This document shows, one piece after another, positions 26,714 through 36,317 of a DNA stretch of 64,000 bases. This DNA comes from Phytomonospora sp040655735 (GTDB taxonomy: Bacteria; Actinomycetota; Actinomycetes; Mycobacteriales; Micromonosporaceae): assembly GCF_040655735.1 (NCBI RefSeq), contig NZ_JBFAKK010000002.1, positions 558,001 through 622,000 of the forward strand. Reading direction: 5' to 3'. Both the position numbers and the translations under genes were made by a program. The notes under the pieces are model-generated. The model was given only the letters and a program-made list of their open reading frames with translations, was not told the DNA's origin and made no database searches. Position 1 is the first letter of the stretch, and every line of letters begins with the position of its first letter.

Positions 26714-29700
26714 TTACAGGTCGCCGATCGGCGTATCCGGATCCGCGCAGAGTTGCTCCAGCACCGTCGCGTAGGTCTCGATCCAGCTCGCGGCGGTCTC
26801 CTCGTCGAGCTGACCGGGCGAGTACTGGAGCACCAGGCGCCACCCGTCGCCGCCGGGCACGCACATGAAGATAGTGCCGGGGACCATGTGGATCGGCTCG
26901 GCCTCGAAGCTCGCCTCGACACCGTCGAAGCCGAGCGCGGAGACCGTCGAGCCGGGGAACAGGAACTGCGGGAAGTCGCCGCCCATCTCGGGTCCGCGCT
27001 GCTCGGCCAGGGCGTCGAGCAGGGCGGGGAAGACGACGTGGCGGGCGGTGCCGTCGGCGTGGTCGTCACCGGTGCGCTCGACCAGCGAGGCGAAGTCGAC
27101 GTCGCCGCCGAGGTCGAGTTCGAGGGCGCCCGACAGCGACATGCTCGCCATCACCGTCTCGGTGCCCGGCTCGTCGCGCAGCACGCACTGGGTGCGCAGC
27201 AGCAGGTGCTCGGTACCGGCCAGGCGCGAGAGGAACACGCCGAGCGCGGAGGCGTAGACCGCGTAAGGCGTGGTCTCCTGCCGTTCGGCGAGCTCGCCGG
27301 CCGCGTCGACCACTGTGGACGGCAGGGCGACCTCGGCGAACGCGCGCCGGTTGTCGCGGCCGCCGGGGCGGTCGTAGGGGAGCGCGGCGCCCAGCGGGAT
27401 GCCGTCGAGGCGGTCCAGCCAGTAGGTGAGGCGCCGCTCCCGGTCGGGTTCGGGCTCGGTCGCGGCGTGCGCGATCGCCTGCGTGGCCCGCGGAAGGCGG
27501 GCCGGGCGCCGCTCGACGGCGGCGTTGTACAGCTCGGCGAGTTCGGTGAGGAACAGGGCGCGCGCCCAGTCGTCGATGAGGAGGTGGTGGAAGACCAGGA
27601 TCAGCCGCCAGTCCTGTTCGGACAGTCTGATCAGGACTCCGCGCCAGGCGTGCCCGGCGTCGAGGTCGAAGAGCTCGGTGCGGGCCTCCTCGGCGTGCGC
27701 CTGCGCCCGTTCGGGGCGCTGGGCCTCGGCGAGGGCGGTCAGGTCGAGCATCTTCAGGCGCGGTTCGCGGTCGTCGAGGACTTCCTGGTACCACTCGCCG
27801 CCGTCTTCGGCGAAGCGGCTGCGCAGCGAGTGGTGCCGGACGGTCAGCGCGGTGAAGGCGTCCTTGAGGGCGCCGGGATCGAGCCGCCCGGACAGGTCGA
27901 CGTGGACGGGAATATTGAGCGCGGCGCCGAACTGGTCGAAGAAGCCGGTCATGCCCTCCTGGACGGTGTTGAGCCGTCCTTCGAGAGCTTCGTCCACAGG
28001 TTTATCCACAGGTTCGGGCGCTATTGCGGGGTCTTTCGTGGGGATTGGCGGTGATTCGTCCGCTGGATTCCGAGGTGACTCAGCGTCTCCTGTGGACAAC
28101 GCCGGGGCATGGGAGAGCAGCGCGGTGCGGTCCACCCCGCCGGCCGCGTCGCGCGGCAGTTCACCGAGCGCGGTCCACGTTCGGGGAGCCGCGTAGGCGG
28201 GGAACAGCGCCGCCAGCTCCTCGACGGGTGCCGCCCCTTCTTCAACGACCAGGAACGCCGCGAGATACGGCGACCCGTCCGGTCCGCGCAATGCCAGGAC
28301 GGCGGCGTCGGCGACACCGGCCTGCGCCCGCAGGACGCCCGCGACGGCCGCCGGGTCGACCTTGTGCCCGGCCAGCGGAACCTGGTCGGCGGTCTTCCCG
28401 CAGTACTCCAGGACGCCGTCGTTGGTCCAGCGAGCCAGATCCCCGGTGCGGTAGTAGCGCTGACCCGCGCCGTCGACGGGGAAACGCTGCGCCGTCAGCG
28501 ACGCGGTGTTGAGGTAGCCCGAGGCCAGGCAGTCGCCGGCGATGTAGAGCTCCCCGGGCACGCCGACCGGCAGCGGCCGGCCGGCGCCGTCGAGGACGTA
28601 GAGGCGCGTGTTGTCGATCGGCGTGCCAATCGGCACCCCGCCCGAACCCTCCGACGTCACCGTGTGACTGGTCACCAGCACCGTCGCCTCAGTCGGGCCG
28701 TAGGCGTTGACGACCTCGTAGGGCAGCTCGCCCGAAGGCCTGCGGTACAGAGGTTCCCCGCCGACGATCAGCGTCCGCAGCTCCTGCGGCTGCGACTGCG
28801 CGGGCAGGCTCAGCAGGTGCTCGCCGACGCCGGTCGGCAGCACCGCGATCGTGGTCTTGGCGAAGGCGAGCCACTCGGCGAGCACGGGTGCCTCGCGGGG
28901 CAGGTCCTCGCCGCCCATGACGATCGAGGCGCCGGAGGTCAGCGCGGGCCAGATCTCCAGCACCGACGCGTCGGTGCCCGGCCCGGCCACGGCGGCGGAC
29001 CGGTCCTCGGTGACGAGCCGGAAGCGGCGGCGGAACCAGCCGCACATGTTCGACAGGCTGCGGTGGCTGACGACCACGCCGGGGCCGCGCCGCCGGGGGT
29101 CGTAGAGGACGTAGCAGGCCGACTCCGGCGTGGTGAGCCGGTCGGGCGCGCTGCCCGGGAAGGTGTCGAGCTCGGCCGGGCTCGGGTGCAGGCGCGCCGC
29201 GCCCTCGGGGAGCATCGTGCTCAGGCCCTGCTCGACGACGGTGAGCTTCGCGCGGCTGTCGGCGAGGATGCGGGCGATCGTCTCCGGCCCGCTGGCCGGA
29301 TCGAGCGGCAGGTAGGCCGCACCGGCCTTCATCACCGCGACGAGCGTGACGACGAGCCGCAGATCCTGCGGCATCAGCACACCGACCACATCGGACGGTC
29401 CGACGCCGAGCGAGCGGAGCTGGTGCGCCAGCTGGTTGGCCAGCGCGTCGAGGGTCGCGTAGGTGAGCGAGTCGCGGCCGCAGGAGGCCGCGGTCGCCTG
29501 CGGGGTGCGCGCCGCGAAGGCCGCGAACAGCTCGTCGACGGTCACGCCGGCCGGGTCGGCCTGCGGCCCGCGATGCCAGTGGTCGAGGGCGCCCATGTCG
29601 TCGTCGGAGAGGTCGTCCAGCTGGGACAGGCTCTGCGCCGGGTCCTCCGTCGCGGCGGTGAGGATGTCGCGCAGGTAGCGGCCGAAGCGCCGGGCGCTGC

Positions 29701-32700
29701 CGGCGTCGAAGATCGCGGTGGCGTACCCGACCCGGCACACGATCGCCTCGCCCTGGTCGGCGAACTCCCACGCCACCTCGACCGACGGGGCCGAGAAGCC
29801 GACCGCGACCTGGAACTCGAAGCCCTCGGGCGCGGTGCTCGCGTTCGCGGCGACGTCCCGCAGCCCCGTCGCGACGCGGGCGAGGACGTCGCCGAACGCC
29901 GGGTCGCCCGACAGGTCCACGCGCAGCGGCAGGCCGCCGGGGACGCCGAGGACGAGGTCGTCTTGGCCGGAGAAGCGCCGGACCGTCACGGCGACGCCGG
30001 CGATGAGCGCGACGATCGCGTCGCGGCCGGCGGCGGGCTGGGCGGTCGTCGGGTCGCCGATCGCACGGAGGGCGGCGGCGAGCTTCGGGGCGAGGAGCGT
30101 GTCCTCGAAGGCGCGGGCGGCGATGGGGGCGGCGGAGCGGTTCCGGTCGGCGGGCATCGCGACGACGGGGAGGGGCGGGGCGAGGACGTGGGGCCAGTAG
30201 TCGGGGATGGGGATCGGGATGGGGGTGGTGGCGGGTTCGTCGTCGGGGCGGCGCTGCTGGGGGACCTGGGGGACGGGAGGTTGGGGAGCGAGCTGCTCTG
30301 GGCGCTCGGGGGGTTCGGGGGCGGCGGGCTGGGGGGCGGTCGGCGGGGCCTGCGCGGGTTGCGGGGCCTGCGGGCGCTCGGGGGCCGGCTGGGGCGCGGC
30401 TTGTGCGGCCTGCGGCGGCTCGACCGGCTGGGGTCGGGCGGTCTGGTCGAACGCCGAGCGGCGCTGCCAGGCAGAGGGCAGGGCGGGGCTCTCGGTCTCG
30501 GCGGGGCGGTCCGAGCGGTCCGTCCGACGGGGCGGGTGTGCCTCGTGGGCGGGCGGAGCCTCGGCGACGGGGGTGGCGCGGGAAGGGCTCGCGGGCGGGG
30601 TATCGGGAATATCGCGGGATGGGCTCGTGGGCATGGCGACGGGAGTGGCGGGGGGAGGGTTCGCGGGCACGGCGGGAGCCGGCTCCGCGGACGGTTCCTC
30701 GGCGGCCTGGGCCGGGATGGCCGTGCCCGGCCGCCCGTGCGGCGGCGCGGCGACGGCCTGCCCCGGCGCGCGGTGCTCCTGACCCGCGACGTCTGTGCCC
30801 GGCTGCGGCTGGGGGTGCGCCGGTTCGGCGGTGCCCTGCTCCGGCGCGCGACGGCGTGACGCTGCGGGTGCCGCCCAGTCGGACGCGGTGATGACCTCGG
30901 GTCGGGCCTCGGCGGCGGTGGCCTCGTCCTGCGGGGCGTCCGTGACGTTTCGATCCGCCGGATCCTCCGGTGCCTGCCGCCGGCGCCGTCCGAGCGGCTC
31001 GGCCGGGTTCGGCGCCGACTCTTCGGGCCCTGTCGCCGGCGCCTCCGCCCGCGCGACCTGGCGCTGGAACAGCCCGGCGCTCGCCGGTCCCGCCTCGTCG
31101 GCGGGCACCTCGAAGACCGCCGCGGCGATCCCGGACGGCCTGCCGTCCTCGGCCTGCCGCGCGGGCCGCTTCGGCAGCGCGGACATGTCGACCCGGTGGG
31201 AATTCGCCGGGGCGGGTGCCTCGGCGGCGTCCGCGTCGGCGGTATCCGCGTCGGCGTTGTCCACAACCGGTGGGTTATCCACAGGCGCGTTTCGAAGCGC
31301 TCGCTCGCCGACGCCTGACGGGGTTGACTTGTCAGTGGAGGCTGGCCCCCCTGGGTGGGAGGGTTCCGTCCGAGCCGCTTGTGAGGGTGCGGCGTGGCCC
31401 GCAGACCTCGCGTCGCCGGTGGTCCGGCCGTTCAGGCGGGCGCCCGCGTGCTCGTCTCGCGTGCGTTCGGCGTCTTGCGTCGCGCGCTCGTCCCGCGGGC
31501 TTCCGGCGTCGTGCATCGCGCGCTCGTCCCGCGCGCGTCGAATGGTGTCCGCGGTCGCGCGGTTGTCGCGCGGGGCCCTCTCGGAGCCGTCCCCGTCCCC
31601 GCCCTCGACGCCGCTCGCCAGCTCTTCGGCGTGCCCCGCCCCGAGCCTGGCCGCCGGAAGCCGCACCTCGGCGCCGGCCGCACCGTCCCCGCCGCGAACC
31701 TCGCGCGCCACGCGGTGGTCCACGTCGCCGTCGACCTGCCCCGCCGCGTCCTTCTCCGGCGTGCCCCACACGTCGCCGGCCTCGACGGCCTTGGCCGCCG
31801 CGAACTCGCCGCGCACGCCCGCCAGCAGTTCGAGCCCCGAGCGCACACCGTCGGCGTCCAGCCCGAAGTCGACGATCGCGCCGATCTCGTCGACGCCGAG
31901 TTCGCGCAGCTCCTCGATCAGCGGCGTCACCGACGCCGCCGTCCCGATCAGCGCGCGGGTGTCGCAGAAGCGGTCATAGGCCCGCTGGAACAGCTGCTCG
32001 GGATCCCCGTCGGCGGGCAGGTCGAGGCTTTCCATCAAGCGCGCGAACAGCGCGGGCGCCGAGCGCATGTGCCGCGCGAGCGGCCCGAAGGCCTCCCGCC
32101 GGGCGGTGCCGAGATCTCCGGCGAGGTGGGTGTGCAGCAGCACGGTGACGTGCGGGTCGGCGCACTCGGCGCGGTAGGCCGACAGGTGCGCGCGCAGCGT
32201 CTCCAGGTCCTGCGAGATCAGGTTGGTGACGACCGGGAGCCCGAGGCGGGCCGCCCGTTCGAAGTCGGCGGTGGCGACGGCCGACAGGTGAAGCGGCGCC
32301 TTCTCCTGTACGGGCCGGGGATGCAGGTGGATGTCCACTTCGGACCCGTCGCCGATGAACCGGCGCACCGGCGTGCCCTGCCAGAAGGCGCGCAGTTCCT
32401 CGACGCGGCGGTCGAAGCTGTCGTGCCGGTCCTGATAGGTATCGGGGGTGAAGTCGGCCGGCGGGCCGTCGGCGCCGAGGGTCAGGGCGATCCGGCCGGC
32501 CGACAGGCTGTCCACCATGGACCATTCCTCGGCGAGCCGCACGGTGTCGTGCGCGGGCAGGGCCAGGTCGGTGGCGTGCAACCGCACCGAGGAGGTGTCG
32601 GCGGCCAGGGCGGCGGCGAGCACGACGGTGCTCGGGAACGGCCCGGCGTAGGGGGTGGACTGCCGGCCGGGCAGCCAGAGCGTGGCGAAGCCCTGGGCGT

Positions 32701-35700
32701 CGGCGAACTCGGCGGTCTCGCGCAGGAAGCGGTAGCCGCGCGTGGCGGTGTCGGCGTGCAGGCCCAGGAAGCACAGCCCGAACTCGGGGCTGCTGGCCGG
32801 GCGGCCCGCTCCCGACGGCCGGCGCGGGATCTGCACGGCGAGGTGCTCGGCGGCCCGCGCGGCCGACGCGGCGGCCTCGGCGGCCAGGTGGATGGCCTCG
32901 GCGAGGGCGCGGTGCCCGCCGCCGCCTCCGTCGGGGCTGTACCCGCCGGGAATGAGGTCTCCGGGCGCGTCGGTGAAGGCGTAGGGGGAGTACTGCTCCG
33001 TCGAGGGCGTCGCGGCGAACACCGCTGCCTCCTGCGAACCGTCGGTGACGGGGGCGGGGTCCTCGGTGCGGTTCACCGGGGTGCCTGGCATGTGACGGTC
33101 TCCTGTGGACGGTGCGACGGTGGTGGACGGGCCTGGGCGCCGTGTCGGCTCGGCGATCGCGACGACGGAAGGCGTCACGGGGGACACCGTGATCGGAACC
33201 GTCGGGATCGGTGTGGGGGCGGCGTTCCCGGCCCAGTGCCGGTCCCGGCGGAAGGGGTAGAGCGGCAGGTCGACGCGCCTGCCGTCGGTCTCCTCGATCA
33301 GGGCGCTCCAGTCGACGCTGACGCCGGCGCAGTGCAGCTCGCCGATGGCGCGGTGGAAGGGATCGACCTCGGTGCCCTCGCGGCCGCTGGAGATCGTCGG
33401 GAGGCCGGCGATGGCGCTGCGCGCGAGTCGCGTCAGCGCCGGCTGCGGCCCGATCTCCAGCAGGATCGCGTCCTCGGCGGCGGCGACATGGCCGAGGACG
33501 CTGTCGAAGCGCACCGGACTCAGTGCCTGCTCGACGATGTAGTCGGCGCCCGGCTCCCAGCCCGCCGGATGCCGTTGCCCGTCGAGACCGCTCACGAACG
33601 GGACGGCGGCGGGCTTCCAGTCGACAGACTCGGCCAGCGCCAGCAGCGCGCCGCGGACCGGTTCGAGCTGCGCGGAGTGGTACGCGCGGGTCACCGGGAG
33701 CCGCTGCCAGCGCAGGTCGAGGGCCTTGGCGAGGCGGCAGGCCTTGTCGACGACGCCCGCACCTCCTGCCAGCACGTGGTTCTCGGGCCCGTTGACGATC
33801 GCGAGCGTGATGCCGGGGCACGCGGCCATGACGGTGTCGACGGTGGCGCGGTCGGCGAGGACGGCGACCATCCCGCCGGCGGGCGTCTCCTGCTCGACGA
33901 GTGCGGAGAATCCCGCGGCCAGCCGCACACCGTCGGCCAGCGACATGGCCCCGACGGCGTGCAGGGCGGCGAACTCGCCGGCTCCGTGGCCGAGGACGAG
34001 GCTCGGGTGCACGCCCAGATGCCGCCACAGGGCGGTCATCGCGGCCTGCGCGGCGAACTGCGCCGACAGCGCGATCGCCGGCACCGTCTCGGTCTCACCG
34101 AGCAGCGTCGGCGTCAAAGAAGTTCCGCTGAGCTTGTGGTGGCGGGCGCTGGCCTCGTCGACGATCTCGCGGAAGTGCGCACACCGGTCGTAGAGCGCCT
34201 TGGTGGCCGTCGGGCCGGGTTCGGCGAGGCCGCTGAAGGCGAACAGCGGATGCACCGAATCGCTTGCCTGGTAGGCGCTGTAGTGCTCCGAGCGGGTGCC
34301 CGACAGGTAGGCGTCGAGCGCGTCGGCCAGGGCGGGAGCGGTCTCGCCGTAGGCGACCAGCCGGTGCCGGGAGCGGCGGCGGCCGAGCGCGGCGGTGACC
34401 ACGACGTCGGCGAGCCGGGGCGCGGGCGACTGGCGAAGCCTCGCGGCGTAGGCGCCCGCGAGGTCGCGGAGGGCTTCGGGGTGTTCGGCGGAGATGGGCA
34501 GCAGGCCGGGGACGTGCGGCGCTGCCGGGGAGAGAGTGGTGCCACGCCGGACTTGTGGTGGCTGCGCGAGGATGACGTGAGCGTCGGCGCCGCCCGTGCC
34601 GACGGCGTTCACGCCGGCGATGCGGGGACCGACCACGGACGGCCATGCCACGGCCTGCTCGGGAATCCGGAACGGACTGTCCTCGATGGACAGTGCCGGG
34701 TCCGGCGCGGTGTGGTTGGCCAGCGGCGGGATCACGCCCGACCGGACCGCGCATACCGCCCGCACGAACGCGGCGAGGCCGGCGGCTGCGTCGAGGTGCC
34801 CGATCGCGGGCTTGGCGCTGCCCAGCGCGCAGAACCCGGTCTCGTCGGTGTCCTCCCGCAGCGCGGCGGTCAGGGCGGCGAACTCGGCGCGGTCCTCGGC
34901 CGGGTCGCCGGTCCCGTGCGCCTCCAGGTAACCCAGGTCCACCGAGCCGATCTCGGCCGCCGACAGCGCGCGCCGCACCGACGTCCCCGCGCCGAGGATC
35001 ACCGCGTGGATCCGGTCGCCGTCCGACAGCGCCTCGTCGAGCCGTTTCAGTACTACCGCCGCGACGCCGTTGCCCACGGCCGTCCCGTTCGACTCGGCGT
35101 CGAACGCGCGGCACACACCGGTCGGCGACAGACCGTTCTCCTTGCCGGGCTCGAAACCCAGCACCTGCGGCACGTGCACGGCGCTCGCGCCGGCCAGCGC
35201 CAGATCGACCTCGCCGTTGAGCAGCGCGGCGACCGCCAGGCGGACGGCGACCAGACCCGTTGAGGACCCGGTCTGCACGCCGACGGCGGGCCCGGACATG
35301 CCCAGCAGCTCGGCGGTCTGCGCGGCGAGCTGCCCGGATGCGTTGTCGGCGGCCAGTTGCAGGCTCGTCTCGCGGTCGCCGGTGACCTCCTCGGCGGCCT
35401 CGCCAAGCTGGTGGCGCAGGTATCCGTGCAGGGAGTGCAGGTCGTAGCCCCCGCCGGCGTAGAGGCCGGTGCGCGGCGAACCACCGGCGTAACCGGCGTC
35501 CTCCAGCGCGTGATGGGCGACCTCGTAGAAGATGCGGTGCTGCGGGTCGGTCCGCGCGGCCCGCTCGGCGCTCAGCCCGAAGAAGGAGGCGTCGAAGGCG
35601 GCGATGTCGCCGAGTCCGGCGGCCGCGGCGCGCAGTCCGGGCGCGAGCCCGGCGGCCCGCAGTTCGGCCTCGGTGAAGCGATGCACGTCGACGGCTCCGG

Positions 35701-35788
35701 CCAGCGCACGCTGCCAGAACTCCTCGACGGAATCAGCGCCGGGCATGCGGGCGGACATGCCGATCACGGCGATGCGGTGGTCGTTCAT
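26714..35788 (-). CDS. giant PKS/NRPS-like protein with eroded active sites and no carrier domain
   Basis: One uninterrupted 3,024-residue frame; the ATG at 35788 has a GGAGGAC site. Domains in order: ketosynthase-like (1-385), acyltransferase-like (510-850), luciferase-like monooxygenase (1003-1325), disordered Ala/Pro/Arg/Asp linker (1330-1885), C-terminal half of a condensation domain (1890-2065), adenylation-like (2080-2560), condensation (2610-3024). The KS cysteine is Ser175 (QTGSSTGLVA) and the HGTG region is shortened. The AT serine is Gly602 (GHGAGE). The luciferase WxPERH motif reads WLPGRQ. The A3 P-loop is replaced by YDPRRRGPG, and the A10 lysine is Gly2551 (AAGGVDR). A5 (NAYGPTEA) and A7 (YYRTGDL) persist, and the last condensation domain keeps HHLLIDD. 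No phosphopantetheine site is visible. Synthesis of a polyketide or peptide by this protein alone looks impossible. A scaffold, regulator or trans-acting condensation enzyme is more likely. Confidence 0.9.
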   Translation of the reverse strand: MNDHRIAVIGMSARMPGADSVEEFWQRALAGAVDVHRFTEAELRAAGLAPGLRAAAAGLGDIAAFDASFFGLSAERAARTDPQHRIFYEVAHHALEDAGYAGGSPRTGLYAGGGYDLHSLHGYLRHQLGEAAEEVTGDRETSLQLAADNASGQLAAQTAELLGMSGPAVGVQTGSSTGLVAVRLAVAALLNGEVDLALAGASAVHVPQVLGFEPGKENGLSPTGVCRAFDAESNGTAVGNGVAAVVLKRLDEALSDGDRIHAVILGAGTSVRRALSAAEIGSVDLGYLEAHGTGDPAEDRAEFAALTAALREDTDETGFCALGSAKPAIGHLDAAAGLAAFVRAVCAVRSGVIPPLANHTAPDPALSIEDSPFRIPEQAVAWPSVVGPRIAGVNAVGTGGADAHVILAQPPQVRRGTTLSPAAPHVPGLLPISAEHPEALRDLAGAYAARLRQSPAPRLADVVVTAALGRRRSRHRLVAYGETAPALADALDAYLSGTRSEHYSAYQASDSVHPLFAFSGLAEPGPTATKALYDRCAHFREIVDEASARHHKLSGTSLTPTLLGETETVPAIALSAQFAAQAAMTALWRHLGVHPSLVLGHGAGEFAALHAVGAMSLADGVRLAAGFSALVEQETPAGGMVAVLADRATVDTVMAACPGITLAIVNGPENHVLAGGAGVVDKACRLAKALDLRWQRLPVTRAYHSAQLEPVRGALLALAESVDWKPAAVPFVSGLDGQRHPAGWEPGADYIVEQALSPVRFDSVLGHVAAAEDAILLEIGPQPALTRLARSAIAGLPTISSGREGTEVDPFHRAIGELHCAGVSVDWSALIEETDGRRVDLPLYPFRRDRHWAGNAAPTPIPTVPITVSPVTPSVVAIAEPTRRPGPSTTVAPSTGDRHMPGTPVNRTEDPAPVTDGSQEAAVFAATPSTEQYSPYAFTDAPGDLIPGGYSPDGGGGGHRALAEAIHLAAEAAASAARAAEHLAVQIPRRPSGAGRPASSPEFGLCFLGLHADTATRGYRFLRETAEFADAQGFATLWLPGRQSTPYAGPFPSTVVLAAALAADTSSVRLHATDLALPAHDTVRLAEEWSMVDSLSAGRIALTLGADGPPADFTPDTYQDRHDSFDRRVEELRAFWQGTPVRRFIGDGSEVDIHLHPRPVQEKAPLHLSAVATADFERAARLGLPVVTNLISQDLETLRAHLSAYRAECADPHVTVLLHTHLAGDLGTARREAFGPLARHMRSAPALFARLMESLDLPADGDPEQLFQRAYDRFCDTRALIGTAASVTPLIEELRELGVDEIGAIVDFGLDADGVRSGLELLAGVRGEFAAAKAVEAGDVWGTPEKDAAGQVDGDVDHRVAREVRGGDGAAGAEVRLPAARLGAGHAEELASGVEGGDGDGSERAPRDNRATADTIRRARDERAMHDAGSPRDERATQDAERTRDEHAGARLNGRTTGDARSAGHAAPSQAARTEPSHPGGPASTDKSTPSGVGERALRNAPVDNPPVVDNADADTADADAAEAPAPANSHRVDMSALPKRPARQAEDGRPSGIAAAVFEVPADEAGPASAGLFQRQVARAEAPATGPEESAPNPAEPLGRRRRQAPEDPADRNVTDAPQDEATAAEARPEVITASDWAAPAASRRRAPEQGTAEPAHPQPQPGTDVAGQEHRAPGQAVAAPPHGRPGTAIPAQAAEEPSAEPAPAVPANPPPATPVAMPTSPSRDIPDTPPASPSRATPVAEAPPAHEAHPPRRTDRSDRPAETESPALPSAWQRRSAFDQTARPQPVEPPQAAQAAPQPAPERPQAPQPAQAPPTAPQPAAPEPPERPEQLAPQPPVPQVPQQRRPDDEPATTPIPIPIPDYWPHVLAPPLPVVAMPADRNRSAAPIAARAFEDTLLAPKLAAALRAIGDPTTAQPAAGRDAIVALIAGVAVTVRRFSGQDDLVLGVPGGLPLRVDLSGDPAFGDVLARVATGLRDVAANASTAPEGFEFQVAVGFSAPSVEVAWEFADQGEAIVCRVGYATAIFDAGSARRFGRYLRDILTAATEDPAQSLSQLDDLSDDDMGALDHWHRGPQADPAGVTVDELFAAFAARTPQATAASCGRDSLTYATLDALANQLAHQLRSLGVGPSDVVGVLMPQDLRLVVTLVAVMKAGAAYLPLDPASGPETIARILADSRAKLTVVEQGLSTMLPEGAARLHPSPAELDTFPGSAPDRLTTPESACYVLYDPRRRGPGVVVSHRSLSNMCGWFRRRFRLVTEDRSAAVAGPGTDASVLEIWPALTSGASIVMGGEDLPREAPVLAEWLAFAKTTIAVLPTGVGEHLLSLPAQSQPQELRTLIVGGEPLYRRPSGELPYEVVNAYGPTEATVLVTSHTVTSEGSGGVPIGTPIDNTRLYVLDGAGRPLPVGVPGELYIAGDCLASGYLNTASLTAQRFPVDGAGQRYYRTGDLARWTNDGVLEYCGKTADQVPLAGHKVDPAAVAGVLRAQAGVADAAVLALRGPDGSPYLAAFLVVEEGAAPVEELAALFPAYAAPRTWTALGELPRDAAGGVDRTALLSHAPALSTGDAESPRNPADESPPIPTKDPAIAPEPVDKPVDEALEGRLNTVQEGMTGFFDQFGAALNIPVHVDLSGRLDPGALKDAFTALTVRHHSLRSRFAEDGGEWYQEVLDDREPRLKMLDLTALAEAQRPERAQAHAEEARTELFDLDAGHAWRGVLIRLSEQDWRLILVFHHLLIDDWARALFLTELAELYNAAVERRPARLPRATQAIAHAATEPEPDRERRLTYWLDRLDGIPLGAALPYDRPGGRDNRRAFAEVALPSTVVDAAGELAERQETTPYAVYASALGVFLSRLAGTEHLLLRTQCVLRDEPGTETVMASMSLSGALELDLGGDVDFASLVERTGDDHADGTARHVVFPALLDALAEQRGPEMGGDFPQFLFPGSTVSALGFDGVEASFEAEPIHMVPGTIFMCVPGGDGWRLVLQYSPGQLDEETAASWIETYATVLEQLCADPDTPIGDL
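27990..28099. promoter_or_regulatory. cluster of three DnaA-box-like sites inside the megasynthase gene
   Basis: Sites at 27990-27998 (TCGTCCACA) and 28002-28010 (TTATCCACA) are on the plus strand and the site at 28091-28099 reads TTGTCCACA on the minus strand. All fit the DnaA consensus. They encode the linker between the adenylation and final condensation domains. Confidence 0.5.
31257..31283. promoter_or_regulatory. pair of DnaA boxes, 18 bp apart, inside the megasynthase gene
   Basis: TTGTCCACA (31257-31265) and TTATCCACA (31275-31283) are perfect actinobacterial and E. coli consensus boxes in the same orientation. The 18-bp periodicity is identical to that of the two pairs at 59263-59289 and 59872-59898. 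They lie in the region coding for the disordered linker, where sequence constraint is low. Confidence 0.6.
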
Positions 35789-35954
35789 TGGCGTCCTCCA
35801 CTGCACTCGCCCGCGATGCCTTGGTGCGCCCCGTCTGTGCCGAACAGGCGGCGAGTCTAACAACAGGCCTCGACGGGGTTCGATGTCCGGGCGACGAACC
35901 GACGGTACCTGTGCTTTCCTGGACGGCGACGTGGAATCAGCCCCTGGAGGCATC

Positions 35955-36317
35955 ATGGCGCTCACCGTGCAGAACATCGCCTTCGACTGCGAGGACGCCT
36001 TCACCATCGCGACGTTCTGGAGCGAGGTCCTCGGACTTCCGCTGGACGATGACGACAATCCGGGCGATCCGGTCGCCAGTGTCAACCGCCCCGGCGGCCC
36101 GACGTTCTACTTCGAACGCGTGCCGGAGCAGAAGACGGTGAAGAACCGCGTGCACGTCTGCCTTCAGGCCGGAACGGACCGCGACGCCGAGTGCGAGCGG
36201 GTGCTCGGGCTCGGCGCCTCGGTGGTCGCCGACCGCCGTGAGGACGACGGTTCGGGCTGGGTCGTGTTCGCCGACCCGGAGGGAAATGAGTTCTGCGTCC
36301 TGGGAAGGCGTCCCTGA
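35955..36317 (+). CDS. VOC (glyoxalase/bleomycin resistance) superfamily protein
   Basis: This 120-residue protein has the VOC beta-alpha-beta-beta-beta pattern twice: LTVQNIAFDCEDAFTIATFW, then GPTFYFERVPEQKTVKNRVH and GLGASVVADRREDDGSGWVV, ending ADPEGNEFCVLGRRP. The His/Glu metal ligands typical of the fold (VHV near residue 68, EFCV near 113) are present. The ATG follows TGGAGGCATC. A 53-bp part of this gene is copied into the terminator at 36684-36721. Substrate is unknown. Confidence 0.9.
   Translation: MALTVQNIAFDCEDAFTIATFWSEVLGLPLDDDDNPGDPVASVNRPGGPTFYFERVPEQKTVKNRVHVCLQAGTDRDAECERVLGLGASVVADRREDDGSGWVVFADPEGNEFCVLGRRP

Noticed and set aside
31394..35263. 1,289-codon plus-strand frame opposite the megasynthase
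   Set aside because: A long antisense frame caused by the scarcity of stop codons. The minus frame shows ordered KS and AT homology; the plus frame shows none.
26714..35788. Megasynthase gene as an ordinary hybrid PKS-NRPS biosynthetic cluster
   Set aside because: No carrier domain, thioesterase, phosphopantetheinyl transferase or tailoring operon was found, and active-site residues are missing in the KS, AT and adenylation domains.
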